From Kribbella flavida DSM 17836 (GTDB taxonomy: Bacteria > Actinomycetota > Actinomycetes > Propionibacteriales > Kribbellaceae): a stretch of DNA of 64,000 nucleotides. Below are positions 7,963-16,179 of this stretch, in pieces; position 1 is the first letter of the stretch, and every line of letters begins with the position of its first letter. The stretch covers positions 3,968,001-4,032,000 of the forward strand of contig NC_013729.1 of assembly GCF_000024345.1 (NCBI RefSeq), written 5' to 3'. The notes below the pieces were generated by a model that saw nothing but the letters and a program-made list of their open reading frames with translations, was not told the DNA's origin and searched no databases. A program made the position numbers and the translations under genes.

Positions 7963-8394
7963 TCAGGCGAGGGTGAGGTCGACCTTGATGTTGCCGCGGG
8001 TGGCGTTCGAGTACGGGCAGACCTGGTGCGCCTTGGCGACCAGCTCCTCGGCGATCACGCGCTCGACGCCGGGCAGGCTGACCACCAGCGCGACCTCCAG
8101 CCCGTAGGCGGCGCCGCCGTTGACCGGGCCGATGCCGACCTCGGCGGTGACCGTCGAGCCCTCGCTGTCCTGGCGGGCCCTGCGGGCGACCAGCTTCAGC
8201 GCGCTGTGGAAGCAGGACGCGAAACCCGCCGCGAACAGTTGCTCGGGATTCGTGCCCTCGCCGTTGCCGCCCATCTCCTTCGGCGGCGCGACGGTGACGT
8301 CGAGCTTGCCGTCGTCGCTGGCGGTGTGCCCCTCCCGGCCCCCTTCGGCGGTGGCACGGGCGGTGTACACGACCTTCTCGACTGCGATCGTCAT
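7963..8394 (-). CDS. ohr: Organic hydroperoxide resistance protein (OsmC/Ohr)
   Basis: A 143-residue thiol peroxidase that reduces organic hydroperoxides. The two redox cysteines are visible: Cys61 in FAAGFASCFHSAL and Cys126 in HQVCPYSNATRGN, the latter a hallmark of Ohr rather than OsmC. Length is normal. It begins MTIAVEKVVYTARATAEGGR, with an upstream GAGGAGACG-like ribosome site. It follows the quinone oxidoreductase gene (stop 8424) by 29 bp on the same strand. A shared transcript under the TetR operator near 9440 is therefore possible. No OhrR-type MarR gene is adjacent. Confidence 0.93.
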   Translation of the reverse strand: MTIAVEKVVYTARATAEGGREGHTASDDGKLDVTVAPPKEMGGNGEGTNPEQLFAAGFASCFHSALKLVARRARQDSEGSTVTAEVGIGPVNGGAAYGLEVALVVSLPGVERVIAEELVAKAHQVCPYSNATRGNIKVDLTLA

Positions 8395-8423
8395 GCGGAA
8401 CGTCTCCTCGGGGTGGCGCGGAT

Positions 8424-9377
8424 TCAGCGGGTGGGGTCGAGCACGAGCTTGCCGACGGTCCGGCGGGCCCGCAGGTCCTCGTGCGCGGTGGCGACCTCGG
8501 ACAGCGGGTACTCGCCACCGACGAGCGGACGCAACCGGCCCGCCACGGTCAGGTCGAACAGCTCGCGCAGCGGGTCGCCGAGCAGCGCCGGGGTCTTGAA
8601 GCAGTCCGCCAGCCAGAACCCGGCGATCGTCTTCGAACCCTTCATCAGCCGGCTCGGCGCGATCGCGGCGGCCGACTCCCGCGACGCCGCACCGAAGGTG
8701 ACCAGCCGGCCGAACCGGGCCAGCGCGTCGAACGACTCGTCGAACGTGCGGCCACCGACCATCTCCAGCACGACGTCGACCGGCCGGCCGCCGTTCGCCT
8801 CGACGATCCGGTCCTTCAGCCCCTCGGGACTGCCGTCGACGGCGACGTCCGCGCCGAGCTTCACGACCTGCTGGCGCTTGTCCTCCGACGACGCCGTCGC
8901 GATCACCCGGCCGGCGCCCCACAGCTTGGCGAGCTGGACCGCCAGCGACCCCACTCCCCCGGCCCCGGCGTGCACGAGCACGGACTCGCCCTCTTGCAGG
9001 TGAGTCGAGGTCTTCAACAGGTGCCAAGCCGTCGTGCCCTGCAGAACGAGCGCGAGCGCGTCACCGTCGCTCACGCCGTCGGGAACGTCGAACGCGTACG
9101 GCGCGTGCGCGACCGCCTGCTCGGCATAACCGCCCGAGCCGAGCAGCGCGACAACTCGGCGGCCGTCGGCGGTCCGGCCGACGACCTCGCCGCCCGGAAT
9201 CAGCGGCAGCTCGGTCTTGGACAGGTAGCTGTTCTCCACCTGGTGGGTGTCGGCGTAGTTGATGCCGGCCCGGTCGACGGTGATCAGCACCTGCCCCCGG
9301 CCCACCTGCGGCGCGTCGACCTCGCTGACCCGCAGCACCTCTGGTCCGCCGAACTCGGTGATCTGTACAGCACGCAC
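8424..9377 (-). CDS. Zinc-independent quinone oxidoreductase (MDR family)
   Basis: A 317-residue NADPH-dependent quinone reductase of the medium-chain dehydrogenase/reductase family. It has the GroES-like N-terminus (RAVQITEFGGPEVLRVSEV, GINYADTHQVENSY) and the Rossmann motif LVHAGAGGVGSLAVQLAKLWGA near residue 140. It lacks structural-zinc cysteines, as expected for quinone reductases. I chose GTG at 9377: GGAGAGGATGCCCAGC precedes it at proper spacing and the product then starts VRAVQITEFGG, the usual family start. In-frame ATGs at 9386 and 9410 are less well placed. Divergent from a TetR gene with a palindromic operator between, so probably its target. Confidence 0.9.
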   Translation of the reverse strand: MRAVQITEFGGPEVLRVSEVDAPQVGRGQVLITVDRAGINYADTHQVENSYLSKTELPLIPGGEVVGRTADGRRVVALLGSGGYAEQAVAHAPYAFDVPDGVSDGDALALVLQGTTAWHLLKTSTHLQEGESVLVHAGAGGVGSLAVQLAKLWGAGRVIATASSEDKRQQVVKLGADVAVDGSPEGLKDRIVEANGGRPVDVVLEMVGGRTFDESFDALARFGRLVTFGAASRESAAAIAPSRLMKGSKTIAGFWLADCFKTPALLGDPLRELFDLTVAGRLRPLVGGEYPLSEVATAHEDLRARRTVGKLVLDPTR

Positions 9378-9437
9378 GCTGGGCATCCTCTCCGCGTCGT
9401 TCTCGGGCATCCGGGTGTGTCCGGTCGCTCTCCTTAC

Positions 9438-9459
9438 ACCGTACAATACAGTGTACGTT
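9438..9459. promoter_or_regulatory. TetR-type operator overlapping a -10 element
   Basis: CGTACA (9440-9445), a 6-nt spacer and TGTACG (9452-9457) form an inverted repeat, with an extra A-T pair at 9438/9459. A TACAAT sequence (9442-9447) that could be the -10 of the TetR gene lies within it. The site sits between the divergent TetR and quinone-oxidoreductase genes, consistent with autoregulation. Confidence 0.65.
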
Positions 9460-9472
9460 AACGGAGGAGAAC

Positions 9473-10132
9473 GTGACGATGGCGACAAGAACCCCGCGTA
9501 ACACGCTGAACGCCGAGCTGATCGTGCGGACCGCATTGGACCTGATGGAGGCCCGCGGCACCGACGCGTTCAGCTTGCGCGGCCTGGCGGCTGAGCTCGG
9601 CGTCGGCCCGATGGCGCTCTACACCTACTTCCGCAACAAGGACGACCTGTACGACGCCGTCCGCGACCACCTGATGGCGCTGGTGCCGCCGGTTCCCGCT
9701 GGCGCCTCGTGGCCGGACCAGGTTCGTGCGGTCTGCCGGGGACTACGCCGGCTGATGCTGGAACATCCTTGCCTTGCGCAACTACTGGCGAGCCGGCCGC
9801 TGAGCGGGCACGAGACGGCTCGGGTCGCCGAGGGCCTGCTCGGCGTACTGCGGGACGCCGGGTTCGACAACGAGACGGCCGCCCGGACCCACACGACGCT
9901 GTTCACCTTCGTGCTCGGGGCGACCTCGTGGGAGATCCAAATGGCGGCCGAGCGGCGCGACCCGGAGGCCTGGCGGCGGCTGCGGACGACGATGGAGGCG
10001 TTGCCGGCGACCGAGTTCCCGGTCGTGGTGGCGCTGGCGCCGGAGCTGGCCAGGACGACCGGCGGCGACGACCAGTTCGACTACGGACTCGACCTGCTGC
10101 TCGCCGGCCTCGCGGCGAAGGCGGCCGGCTGA
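9473..10132 (+). CDS. TetR-family transcriptional repressor
   Basis: A 219-residue regulator. The N-terminal HTH covers residues about 12-58 (LIVRTALDLMEARGTDAFSLRGLAAELGV then MALYTYFRNKDDLYDAV). The C-terminal ligand-binding part resembles the TetR_C group (VRAVCRGLRRLMLEHPCLAQLL). GTG at 9473 follows GGAGGAGAAC. It is transcribed divergently from the quinone oxidoreductase gene, with a palindrome in the shared promoter, so repression of itself and that gene is the natural inference. Ligand unknown. Confidence 0.93.
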   Translation: MTMATRTPRNTLNAELIVRTALDLMEARGTDAFSLRGLAAELGVGPMALYTYFRNKDDLYDAVRDHLMALVPPVPAGASWPDQVRAVCRGLRRLMLEHPCLAQLLASRPLSGHETARVAEGLLGVLRDAGFDNETAARTHTTLFTFVLGATSWEIQMAAERRDPEAWRRLRTTMEALPATEFPVVVALAPELARTTGGDDQFDYGLDLLLAGLAAKAAG

Positions 10133-10171
10133 GATTCACCGGGCCGGACCGGCGGACGCGGACGCGGCGGG

Positions 10172-10918
10172 TCAGAGCAGCAAGGTGACGATCGCGACGA
10201 TGCCGATCACCACGATCAGCCCGCGCAGCGCGACCGGCGGCAGCTTGCGGCCGTAGCGGGCGCCGACGAAGCCGCCGATGGTCGAGCCGACCGCGATCAG
10301 GCCGGCTGCGAGCCAGTCGACGTCGGCGACGATGATGAACAAGATGGCGGCGACGGTGTTCACCGCCGTGGCCAGCACGTTCTTCAACGCGTTCATCCGT
10401 TGCAGGTTCGCGTCCAGGCCGAGTCCCAGCACGGCCATCAGCAGCACGCCCTGGGCGGCGCCGAAGTACCCGCCGTACACGCCGGTGGCGAAGACGGCCG
10501 GGATCACCCACCAGGCGCCGCGATGGGTGTGCTCGGGCACGCTGATCCACTGCGACAGCCAGGGCTGGAAGGCGACCAGCAGGCAGCCGAGCAGGATGAG
10601 GATCGGCACGATGGCGCCGAACGCGGAGTCCGGCAGGGTCAGCAGCAGGACTCCGCCGAGAATGCCGCCGAGCAACGAGGCCGGTACCAGCCGGAGCATC
10701 CGCCCGCGCTGGCCCTCCAGCTCCCGGCGGTACCCGATCGCGCCGGCCGCCGTACCGGGTGACAGGCCGACGCTGTTGCTCACGTTCGCCAGCACCGGGG
10801 GGATGCCGACGGCCAGCAGCGCGGGGAAGGTGAGCAACGTGCCCGAGCCCACCACCGCGTTGATCGTGCCCGCGCCCACACCCGCCACCAGGACGAACAG
10901 CGCCTCGAACCATGTCAT
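10172..10918 (-). CDS. TauE/SafE-family membrane permease
   Basis: A 248-residue protein of the TauE/SafE (TSUP) family, associated with export or import of sulfite, sulfonates and other small anions. About eight hydrophobic segments are visible. The two family repeats are GVGAGTINAVVGSGTLLTFPALL near the start and GVYGGYFGAAQGVLLMAVLG near residue 145. The ATG at 10918 gives a normal length. It converges on the TetR gene with 39 bp between stops. No sulfur-metabolism gene adjoins it, so the substrate is open. Confidence 0.9.
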   Translation of the reverse strand: MTWFEALFVLVAGVGAGTINAVVGSGTLLTFPALLAVGIPPVLANVSNSVGLSPGTAAGAIGYRRELEGQRGRMLRLVPASLLGGILGGVLLLTLPDSAFGAIVPILILLGCLLVAFQPWLSQWISVPEHTHRGAWWVIPAVFATGVYGGYFGAAQGVLLMAVLGLGLDANLQRMNALKNVLATAVNTVAAILFIIVADVDWLAAGLIAVGSTIGGFVGARYGRKLPPVALRGLIVVIGIVAIVTLLL

Positions 10919-11033
10919 CGCTGCACGACTCTACGCACCTGACCCTGGTGCCGGTTGGTCCGTCCGGTCACTGAGCGCTCAGTTGACGTGAAGGTCACAC
11001 CCAGCAGAACGCCGAGCCGCCGTGACGTCACGC

Positions 11034-11099
11034 GGCCCGGCACTCACCGTGGGGTGAGTGCCGGGCCGGGACAGTGCCGGCCGGGCGCCCTAGGGCGCC
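11034..11099 (-). terminator. Tandem GC hairpins downstream of the SPFH gene
   Basis: GGCCCGGCACTCACC (11034-11048) pairs perfectly over 15 bp with 11053-11067 around a GTGG loop. A second fully self-complementary 16-mer, with halves GGCGCCCT and AGGGCGCC, occupies 11084-11099. Both lie just downstream of the SPFH gene stop on the minus strand. The remainder of 10919-11119 shows no gene. Confidence 0.65.
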
Positions 11100-11119
11100 G
11101 GGCCGTTCGGCGCTTGGGG

Positions 11120-12265
11120 TCAGCGGGCCGGCGGCGGCTCCGCCGGCGGGACCTGCGGCTCGGCGGTCGCGGTGACGGCCGGACTCTGCTGCGCGGCCCG
11201 GGAGCTGACGGCCGCGTTCTGTGCCGCGGCGATCGCCTCCTGCACGGCGTTGTCGGCCTCGGCCACCGCGGCGTCCGGCGTACTCGTCAGCTCGGCGGCC
11301 GGCTCGTCCTGCTGCACCTCGCCCGGCTCCGGGAACGGCCCCTCGGCCTTCTGCGGGATGCCGGCGATCTGGCCGACGGCGCTGCCGAGGCCCTCCATCG
11401 CCTTGCCGATCTCGCTCGGGATGATCCACAGCTTGTTCGAGTCGCCCTGGGCGATCGACGGCAGCATCTGCAGGTACTGGTAGGCCAGCAGGCCCTGGTC
11501 CGGCTTGCCGGCGTGGATCGCGTTGAAGACCGTGGTGATGGCCTGCGCCTCACCCTGCGCCTTGAGGATCCGGGCCTCGCGCTCGGCCTGCGCGCGCAGG
11601 ATGCGGGACTCCTTGTCACCCTGGGCGGTCAGGATCGCGGACTGCTTCTGGCCCTCGGCCGACAGCACGGCCGACTGCCGCATACCTTCGGCGGTGAGGA
11701 TCGCGGCCCGCTTGTCGCGGTCGGCGCGCATCTGCTTCTCCATCGAGTCCTGGATCGACGGCGGCGGGTCGATCGAGCGCAGCTCCACCCGGTTCACCCG
11801 GATGCCCCACTTGCCGGTCGCCTCGTCCAGCACGTACCGCAGCTTCTCGTTGATCTCCTCGCGCGACGTCAGCGTCTGCTCCAGGTCCATGCCACCGATG
11901 ATGTTGCGCAGCGTCGTCATCGTCAGCTGCTCGATCGCCTGGATGTAGTTGGAGATCTCGTACGTCGCGCGCACCGGGTCGTTGACCTGGAAGTAGATGA
12001 CCGAGTCGATCGACACCATCAGGTTGTCCTCGGTGATGACGCCCTGCGGCGGGAACGCGACGACCTGCTCGCGCATGTCGATCGTGTAGCGCACCTTGTC
12101 GACGAACGGGGTCAGCAGGTTCAGGCCGGGCTGCAGGCCGACCTTGAACTTCCCGAACCGTTCCACGATGCCGACGGTCTGCTGCTGCACGACCCGGACG
12201 GACTTGACCAGCGTGACGACCACCAGTAGCGCTACCAGTGCCAGCACGATGAGGAACGCTTCCAC
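11120..12265 (-). CDS. SPFH/band-7 (stomatin/prohibitin-like) membrane protein
   Basis: A 381-residue membrane-anchored scaffold protein. One N-terminal helix (AFLIVLALVALLVVVTLV) is followed by the SPFH domain (VRVVQQQTVGIVERFGKFKVGLQPG through ELRSIDPPPSIQDSMEKQMRA). A coiled-coil with repeated AEG/AQG units follows (residues about 190-250), then an Ala/Glu/Pro-rich tail. Family members organise membrane microdomains and partner with NfeD proteins; the NfeD gene lies directly upstream. GTG at 12265 follows GGAGGGTCAC; the GTG at 12277 is less likely. Confidence 0.93.
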   Translation of the reverse strand: MEAFLIVLALVALLVVVTLVKSVRVVQQQTVGIVERFGKFKVGLQPGLNLLTPFVDKVRYTIDMREQVVAFPPQGVITEDNLMVSIDSVIYFQVNDPVRATYEISNYIQAIEQLTMTTLRNIIGGMDLEQTLTSREEINEKLRYVLDEATGKWGIRVNRVELRSIDPPPSIQDSMEKQMRADRDKRAAILTAEGMRQSAVLSAEGQKQSAILTAQGDKESRILRAQAEREARILKAQGEAQAITTVFNAIHAGKPDQGLLAYQYLQMLPSIAQGDSNKLWIIPSEIGKAMEGLGSAVGQIAGIPQKAEGPFPEPGEVQQDEPAAELTSTPDAAVAEADNAVQEAIAAAQNAAVSSRAAQQSPAVTATAEPQVPPAEPPPAR

Positions 12266-12350
12266 GTGACCCTCCACTCGAACGATTCAGGACGGACAGT
12301 CTTTCCTACCGACGGGCCACTGCCCAGTCCGGTTCCCTCACGATCCGGCC

Positions 12351-12890
12351 TCAGCGCGGCGGGTCGGAGTCCGGCTTCGCGTCCGCCTGCGGGCTGTCCG
12401 GCCGGTCGAGCTCGCCCTGGTGGTGACCGAGCGGCAGGCCGACCGGGTACACCACCGCGGTCGCGCCGTCGATCTGCATCACCTCGACCCGCGTCCCGGG
12501 CGCGATCGTGGTCAGGTCGTCGAACGGCCGCGCGGTCCACAGCTCACCGCCGAGCCGGATCGAGCCGACGCTGTCGGGGTGGATCTCCTTGACCACGACG
12601 CCGGTCCGCCCGACCACGTGCTGGGAGCCGGTCTTCATCTCCACACCGTGGTGGATCTTGCGCACCAGCAGCGGACGGATCGCGCCGAGCATCGCGGCCG
12701 CGGTCAGCAGACCGACGACGATCTGCAGCCAGAGCAGGCCGGGAAAGACGGCCGCCGCACCGGTCGCGGCCAGCGCGCCGGCGGCCAGCATCAGCAAGGT
12801 GAAGTCGAGGGTCGCCAGCTCCGCGAGGCCGAGCACGACGGCGATTCCGAGCCATGCCGCCCAGACGTTGTCCCGCAGCCAATCCATCAT
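12351..12890 (-). CDS. NfeD-like membrane protein
   Basis: A 179-residue protein with three or four N-terminal hydrophobic helices (AAWLGIAVVLGLAELATLDF, LLMLAAGALAATGAAAVF, LLWLQIVVGLLTAAAML). A C-terminal OB-fold NfeD domain follows (VGRTGVVVKEIHPDSVGSIRLGGELWTARP) and then a charged tail. This short NfeD lacks the ClpP-like protease domain. It precedes the SPFH gene by 85 bp, the canonical NfeD-stomatin partnership. Start: the first of two consecutive ATGs, 6 nt after TAGGCT with no ribosome site, so likely leaderless. Confidence 0.92.
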   Translation of the reverse strand: MMDWLRDNVWAAWLGIAVVLGLAELATLDFTLLMLAAGALAATGAAAVFPGLLWLQIVVGLLTAAAMLGAIRPLLVRKIHHGVEMKTGSQHVVGRTGVVVKEIHPDSVGSIRLGGELWTARPFDDLTTIAPGTRVEVMQIDGATAVVYPVGLPLGHHQGELDRPDSPQADAKPDSDPPR

Positions 12891-12896
12891 TTGCCA

Positions 12897-12902
12897 AGCC
12901 TA
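12897..12902 (-). promoter_or_regulatory. -10 box TAGGCT of the leaderless nfeD-SPFH operon
   Basis: TAGGCT on the minus strand is followed by 6 nt and the ATG at 12890. Confidence 0.5.
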
Positions 12903-13002
12903 TCCGCGAGAGGTACCTCCGACAGTACTCCGTCGGCGCGCGCGCAAAAGCGATCGCACCAGCCGGCGACCGTGGTCGGCGGCTCGCGGTGGTGGCCGGT
13001 GC

Positions 13003-13785
13003 TCAGAGGGCGCGGGCGGAGTACCGGCCGTCGCTGTGCTCGAGGGTGAGTGCGAGGTCGAAGGTCTCGCTCAGCGTTTCCGCGGTGAGGGCCTGGTCGA
13101 TGGGGCCGGCCGCGACCAGCCGGCCCTGCTTGAGCAGCAGCGCGTGGGTGAAGCCCGGCGGAATCTCCTCGACGTGGTGCGTCACCAGCACCATCGCCGG
13201 CGCGCCCTCGGCCGTCGCGATCGAGCTGAGCGACCGGACCAGCTGCTCGCGCCCGGTCAGATCCAGACCGGCCGCGGGCTCGTCGAGCAGCATCAGCTCG
13301 GGATCGGTCATCAGCGCGCGGGCGATCTGCACCCGCTTGCGCTCTCCTTCGGACAGCGTGCCGAAGGTGCGGTCGGCGAGGTGGCCGATGCCCAGCTCGG
13401 TCAGTAGTTCTTTGGCCCGTTGGTGGTCCAGCTCGTCGTACTCCTCGCGCCAGCGACCGAGTACGGCGTACGAGGCGGAGACGACGACGTCGGAGACCCG
13501 CTCACCCTTCGGCAGCCGGTCGGCCAGGGCCGCGCTGGTCAGGCCGATCCGCGGCCGCAGCTCGAACACGTCGACGGCGCCGAGCACCTCGCCGAGCAGC
13601 CCGGCGACGCCGGCCGTCGGGTGCATCTGGGCGGCCAGCACCTGCAGCAGCGTGGTCTTGCCGGCGCCGTTCGGGCCGATGATCACCCAGCGGTCGGTCT
13701 CGTCGACGGTCCAGTCGATCCCGTCGAGCAGACGCGACCCGCCCCGCACGATCGTGATGCCGGCCAGCTCCACCACTGCAGTCAT
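13003..13785 (-). CDS. ABC transporter ATP-binding protein
   Basis: A 260-residue stand-alone ABC ATPase. It has Walker A GPNGAGKTTLLQ near residue 40, signature LSEGERKRVQIARALM near 155 and Walker B LMLLDEPAAGLDL. The switch histidine is in VLVTHHVEEIPPG. The form (YlmA/ModF-like, with HVEEIPPGFTHALLLKQGR) is widespread, but no permease gene is adjacent, so the partner is unknown. The ATG at 13785 lies 7 nt after TAGGTT with no ribosome site (probably leaderless). Divergent from the hypothetical gene at 13874. Confidence 0.93.
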   Translation of the reverse strand: MTAVVELAGITIVRGGSRLLDGIDWTVDETDRWVIIGPNGAGKTTLLQVLAAQMHPTAGVAGLLGEVLGAVDVFELRPRIGLTSAALADRLPKGERVSDVVVSASYAVLGRWREEYDELDHQRAKELLTELGIGHLADRTFGTLSEGERKRVQIARALMTDPELMLLDEPAAGLDLTGREQLVRSLSSIATAEGAPAMVLVTHHVEEIPPGFTHALLLKQGRLVAAGPIDQALTAETLSETFDLALTLEHSDGRYSARAL

Positions 13786-13792
13786 GGGGCAA

Positions 13793-13798
13793 AACCTA
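13793..13798 (-). promoter_or_regulatory. -10 box TAGGTT of a leaderless ABC ATPase gene
   Basis: TAGGTT (minus strand), 7 nt, then the ATG at 13785. Confidence 0.5.
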
Positions 13799-13873
13799 CG
13801 GGGTGGCCGCGGACCGCCCGCGAGGACCCTGGGGGTGTCGGCGCGCCGTGGGCCGGATGGGACACTGATCGGC

Positions 13874-14608
13874 GTGCTGACCACTGCCGCCTCGGTGCGT
13901 TTCACCGTGTGGACGAACGCGATGCTCGCCGGTGCGTGCGACCCGGACACCGCCGCGCACAAGATTCTCGGCGACGACGTCGGCCACCACGTGGCCGGTC
14001 TGCCGGCACACCCGTCGCCCGCGACCCTGCCGGTCGCGCTGAACCTGCTGCGCGCCGCGGGTGCTCGCGAGGCCCATCTGGCCCTCCCGGTCCCGGGCGA
14101 TCCGATCGGGCTGGCCGGGCCGCCGGCGTTCAACGAGTCCGCGCTGGAAGCGGGCGAGGCGGTCGTGCTGTCCGGCGCGGGGATCGGGCTGGTTCCGGCG
14201 TACGTCGGGCCGGCGGTGCAGTGGTCGGTGCTGACCGCGCAGTCCCCGCCGCCGGCCGACCTCGGCGAGGCCGACCGAGGCCTGCGGGCGGCGCTGATCG
14301 AGGCGGCCGAGTCGCTGGCCGCGCTGGACGTCGCGCGGTGGAAGCCGGAGGTCGCGGACGCGCTGATCGACATCCGCAAGATCGGCCAGGGTCGCGGCGA
14401 CGACCTTGCCCCCGGCTACGAAGCCCGCGCGGTGAAGGCGGCGGCCACCGCCCGGCGCTGCCTGGCGATCGCCGACGCCGCGCTCGAGGACGACGGCGCG
14501 GCGGTCACCGGCGCCGAGGCCGACGCCCGCCGCCGCGCCCTCACCGAACTCGCCGCCGCCGCCCGCCGAGCCCTGGTAGCCGCCTGCGCCCCGCCCGCCC
14601 CCCACTGA
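13874..14608 (+). CDS. Conserved hypothetical actinobacterial protein
   Basis: A 244-residue protein that I do not recognise as a named family. It begins VLTTAASVRFTVWTNAMLAG. It has a middle stretch with HHVAGLPAHPSPATLPVALNLLRAAGAREAHLALPVPGDPIGLAGPP, suggesting a mixed alpha/beta fold, and an Ala-rich helical C-terminal half. No signal peptide or membrane helix is visible. GTG at 13874 follows GACACT and 7 nt, which could be a weak leaderless promoter. It faces away from the ABC ATPase gene, and codon usage is like its neighbours. Confidence 0.75.
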   Translation: MLTTAASVRFTVWTNAMLAGACDPDTAAHKILGDDVGHHVAGLPAHPSPATLPVALNLLRAAGAREAHLALPVPGDPIGLAGPPAFNESALEAGEAVVLSGAGIGLVPAYVGPAVQWSVLTAQSPPPADLGEADRGLRAALIEAAESLAALDVARWKPEVADALIDIRKIGQGRGDDLAPGYEARAVKAAATARRCLAIADAALEDDGAAVTGAEADARRRALTELAAAARRALVAACAPPAPH

Positions 14609-14681
14609 CCTTCCCCGTCACCCCGCCCCGCCACCCCGCCCCGTCGCCTGCCCCCTGCCCCGTCGGCCCCTCCCCGCCCCG

Positions 14682-14776
14682 CGCACTCTGATGGGTCAAC
14701 CCACCAGATGCAGGGTTGGCCCATCGGATTCTGGTGGGCCAACCCTGCGCTTGGCGGGTTAACCCATCAGAGTGCG
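14682..14776 (+). repeat. Nested palindromic repeat, copy A
   Basis: The outer arms CACTCTGATGGGTCAACCC (14684-14702) and GGGTTAACCCATCAGAGTG (14756-14774) pair with a single mismatch, extended two pairs outward. The inner stem GCAGGGTTGGCCCA pairs perfectly with TGGGCCAACCCTGC around an 11-nt loop. Two further copies occur at 40145-40237 and 46252-46334. It lies in the 280-bp gap before serB; bases 14609-14681 are an extreme C-rich tract without a gene. Confidence 0.85.
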
Positions 14777-14888
14777 GCAGCGGCGGAGACCGGGGCGAGG
14801 GCTGGGTGGAAGGGGTCGGGCGGAGCGGGGCCGGGATGTGGACCGCGTGTCCAGCCGGCGGGAGGGTTTGGGTAGCGTCTGCGGTGCG

Positions 14889-16100
14889 ATGACTGGACAG
14901 GCTGAGCACGAGACGCCCCCGCTGGACCGCCCGACCCTGCTGGTCACGTTGACCGGGACGGACCGCCCGGGCCTGACGTCCGCCGTGCTGTCGACGATCG
15001 CCGGCCGCGGGCTCGAGGTGATCGACGCCGAGCAGGTCGTGCTGCGGGGCCGGCTGCTGCTCGGCGTCCTGCTGTCCGCGCCACGGGACCACAAGGAGTT
15101 GAAGAAGGAGCTCAAGGAGCTCGCCGACGTGCTCGGCGTCGACATCGACGTGAAAAAAGGTGTCGGCGACAACGAGCCGCGCCGCAAGGGCCGTACCCAC
15201 GTCACCGTGATCGGCAGTCCGCTGACCGCGCAGGGCTTCGCCGCCATCGCCGGCCGGATCGCCGACACCGGCGCGAACATCGACCGGATCAGCCGGATGG
15301 CGCGCTACCCGGTGACCGCGGTCGAGATCGCCGTGTCCGGCGCCGACACCGACGCGCTGCGGCCGGTGCTCGCGCTCGAAGGGGTCCGGCACGGCCTCGA
15401 CGTCGCCGTCCAGGCCGGCGGACTGTACCGGCGGGCCAAGCGACTGATCGTGATGGACGTCGACTCGACCCTGATCCAGGGCGAGGTGATCGAGATGCTC
15501 GCGGCGCACGCCGGCCGGCTGGAGGAGGTCGCCGCGGTCACTGAGCAGGCGATGCGCGGTGAGCTCGACTTCGCCGAGTCCCTGCGGCACCGGGTCGCGA
15601 CCCTGGAGGGGCTGCCGGCGTCCGCGCTGGACGAGGTGTACGCCGCGATCCAGCTCGCGCCCGGCGCCCGGACGCTGGTCCGCACTTTGAAGCGGCTCGG
15701 GTACCAGTTCGCCATCGTCAGCGGCGGGTTCAGCCAGATCACCGACCAGATCGCGGCCGACCTCGGCATCGACTACGCGGCGGCCAACGAGCTGGAGATC
15801 GTCGACGGCAAGCTCACCGGCCAGGTCGTCGGCGACATCGTCGACCGGGCCGGCAAGGCGGTCGCGCTGCGCCGGTTCGCCGCGGCGGCCAGTACGCCGT
15901 TGTCCCAGACGGTCGCGATCGGCGACGGCGCCAACGACCTCGACATGCTCGCCGCGGCCGGCCTCGGCGTCGCCTTCAACGCCAAGCCGGTCGTCCGCGA
16001 CGCCGCCGACACGCACCTGAGCGTGCCCTACCTGGACACCATTCTCTACCTGCTCGGCATCTCCCGCGAGGAAGTCGAAGCCGCCGACGCCCCGGACTGA
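14889..16100 (+). CDS. serB: Phosphoserine phosphatase
   Basis: A 403-residue enzyme catalysing the last step of serine synthesis. Two N-terminal ACT-type segments (TLLVTLTGTDRPGLTSAVL, residues 16-34; HVTVIGSPLTAQGFAAIAGRI, 104-124) precede the HAD domain. HAD motif I is MDVDSTLIQGE with the nucleophile Asp190 and Asp192. Motif II is IVSGGFSQ and motif IV is IGDGANDLDML. Two-ACT SerB is the usual actinobacterial form and the ACT domains probably sense amino acids. The ATG at 14889 lies about 110 bp beyond repeat copy A; no strong ribosome site is seen. Confidence 0.95.
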   Translation: MTGQAEHETPPLDRPTLLVTLTGTDRPGLTSAVLSTIAGRGLEVIDAEQVVLRGRLLLGVLLSAPRDHKELKKELKELADVLGVDIDVKKGVGDNEPRRKGRTHVTVIGSPLTAQGFAAIAGRIADTGANIDRISRMARYPVTAVEIAVSGADTDALRPVLALEGVRHGLDVAVQAGGLYRRAKRLIVMDVDSTLIQGEVIEMLAAHAGRLEEVAAVTEQAMRGELDFAESLRHRVATLEGLPASALDEVYAAIQLAPGARTLVRTLKRLGYQFAIVSGGFSQITDQIAADLGIDYAAANELEIVDGKLTGQVVGDIVDRAGKAVALRRFAAAASTPLSQTVAIGDGANDLDMLAAAGLGVAFNAKPVVRDAADTHLSVPYLDTILYLLGISREEVEAADAPD

Positions 16101-16179
16101 ACCGCGGTCGCTGCAGGAAGCGGCAACCTCCGCCGAACCGGTTTGCCCTCGCTCGATCAAGGCAGGCAGGATCGCGTCC

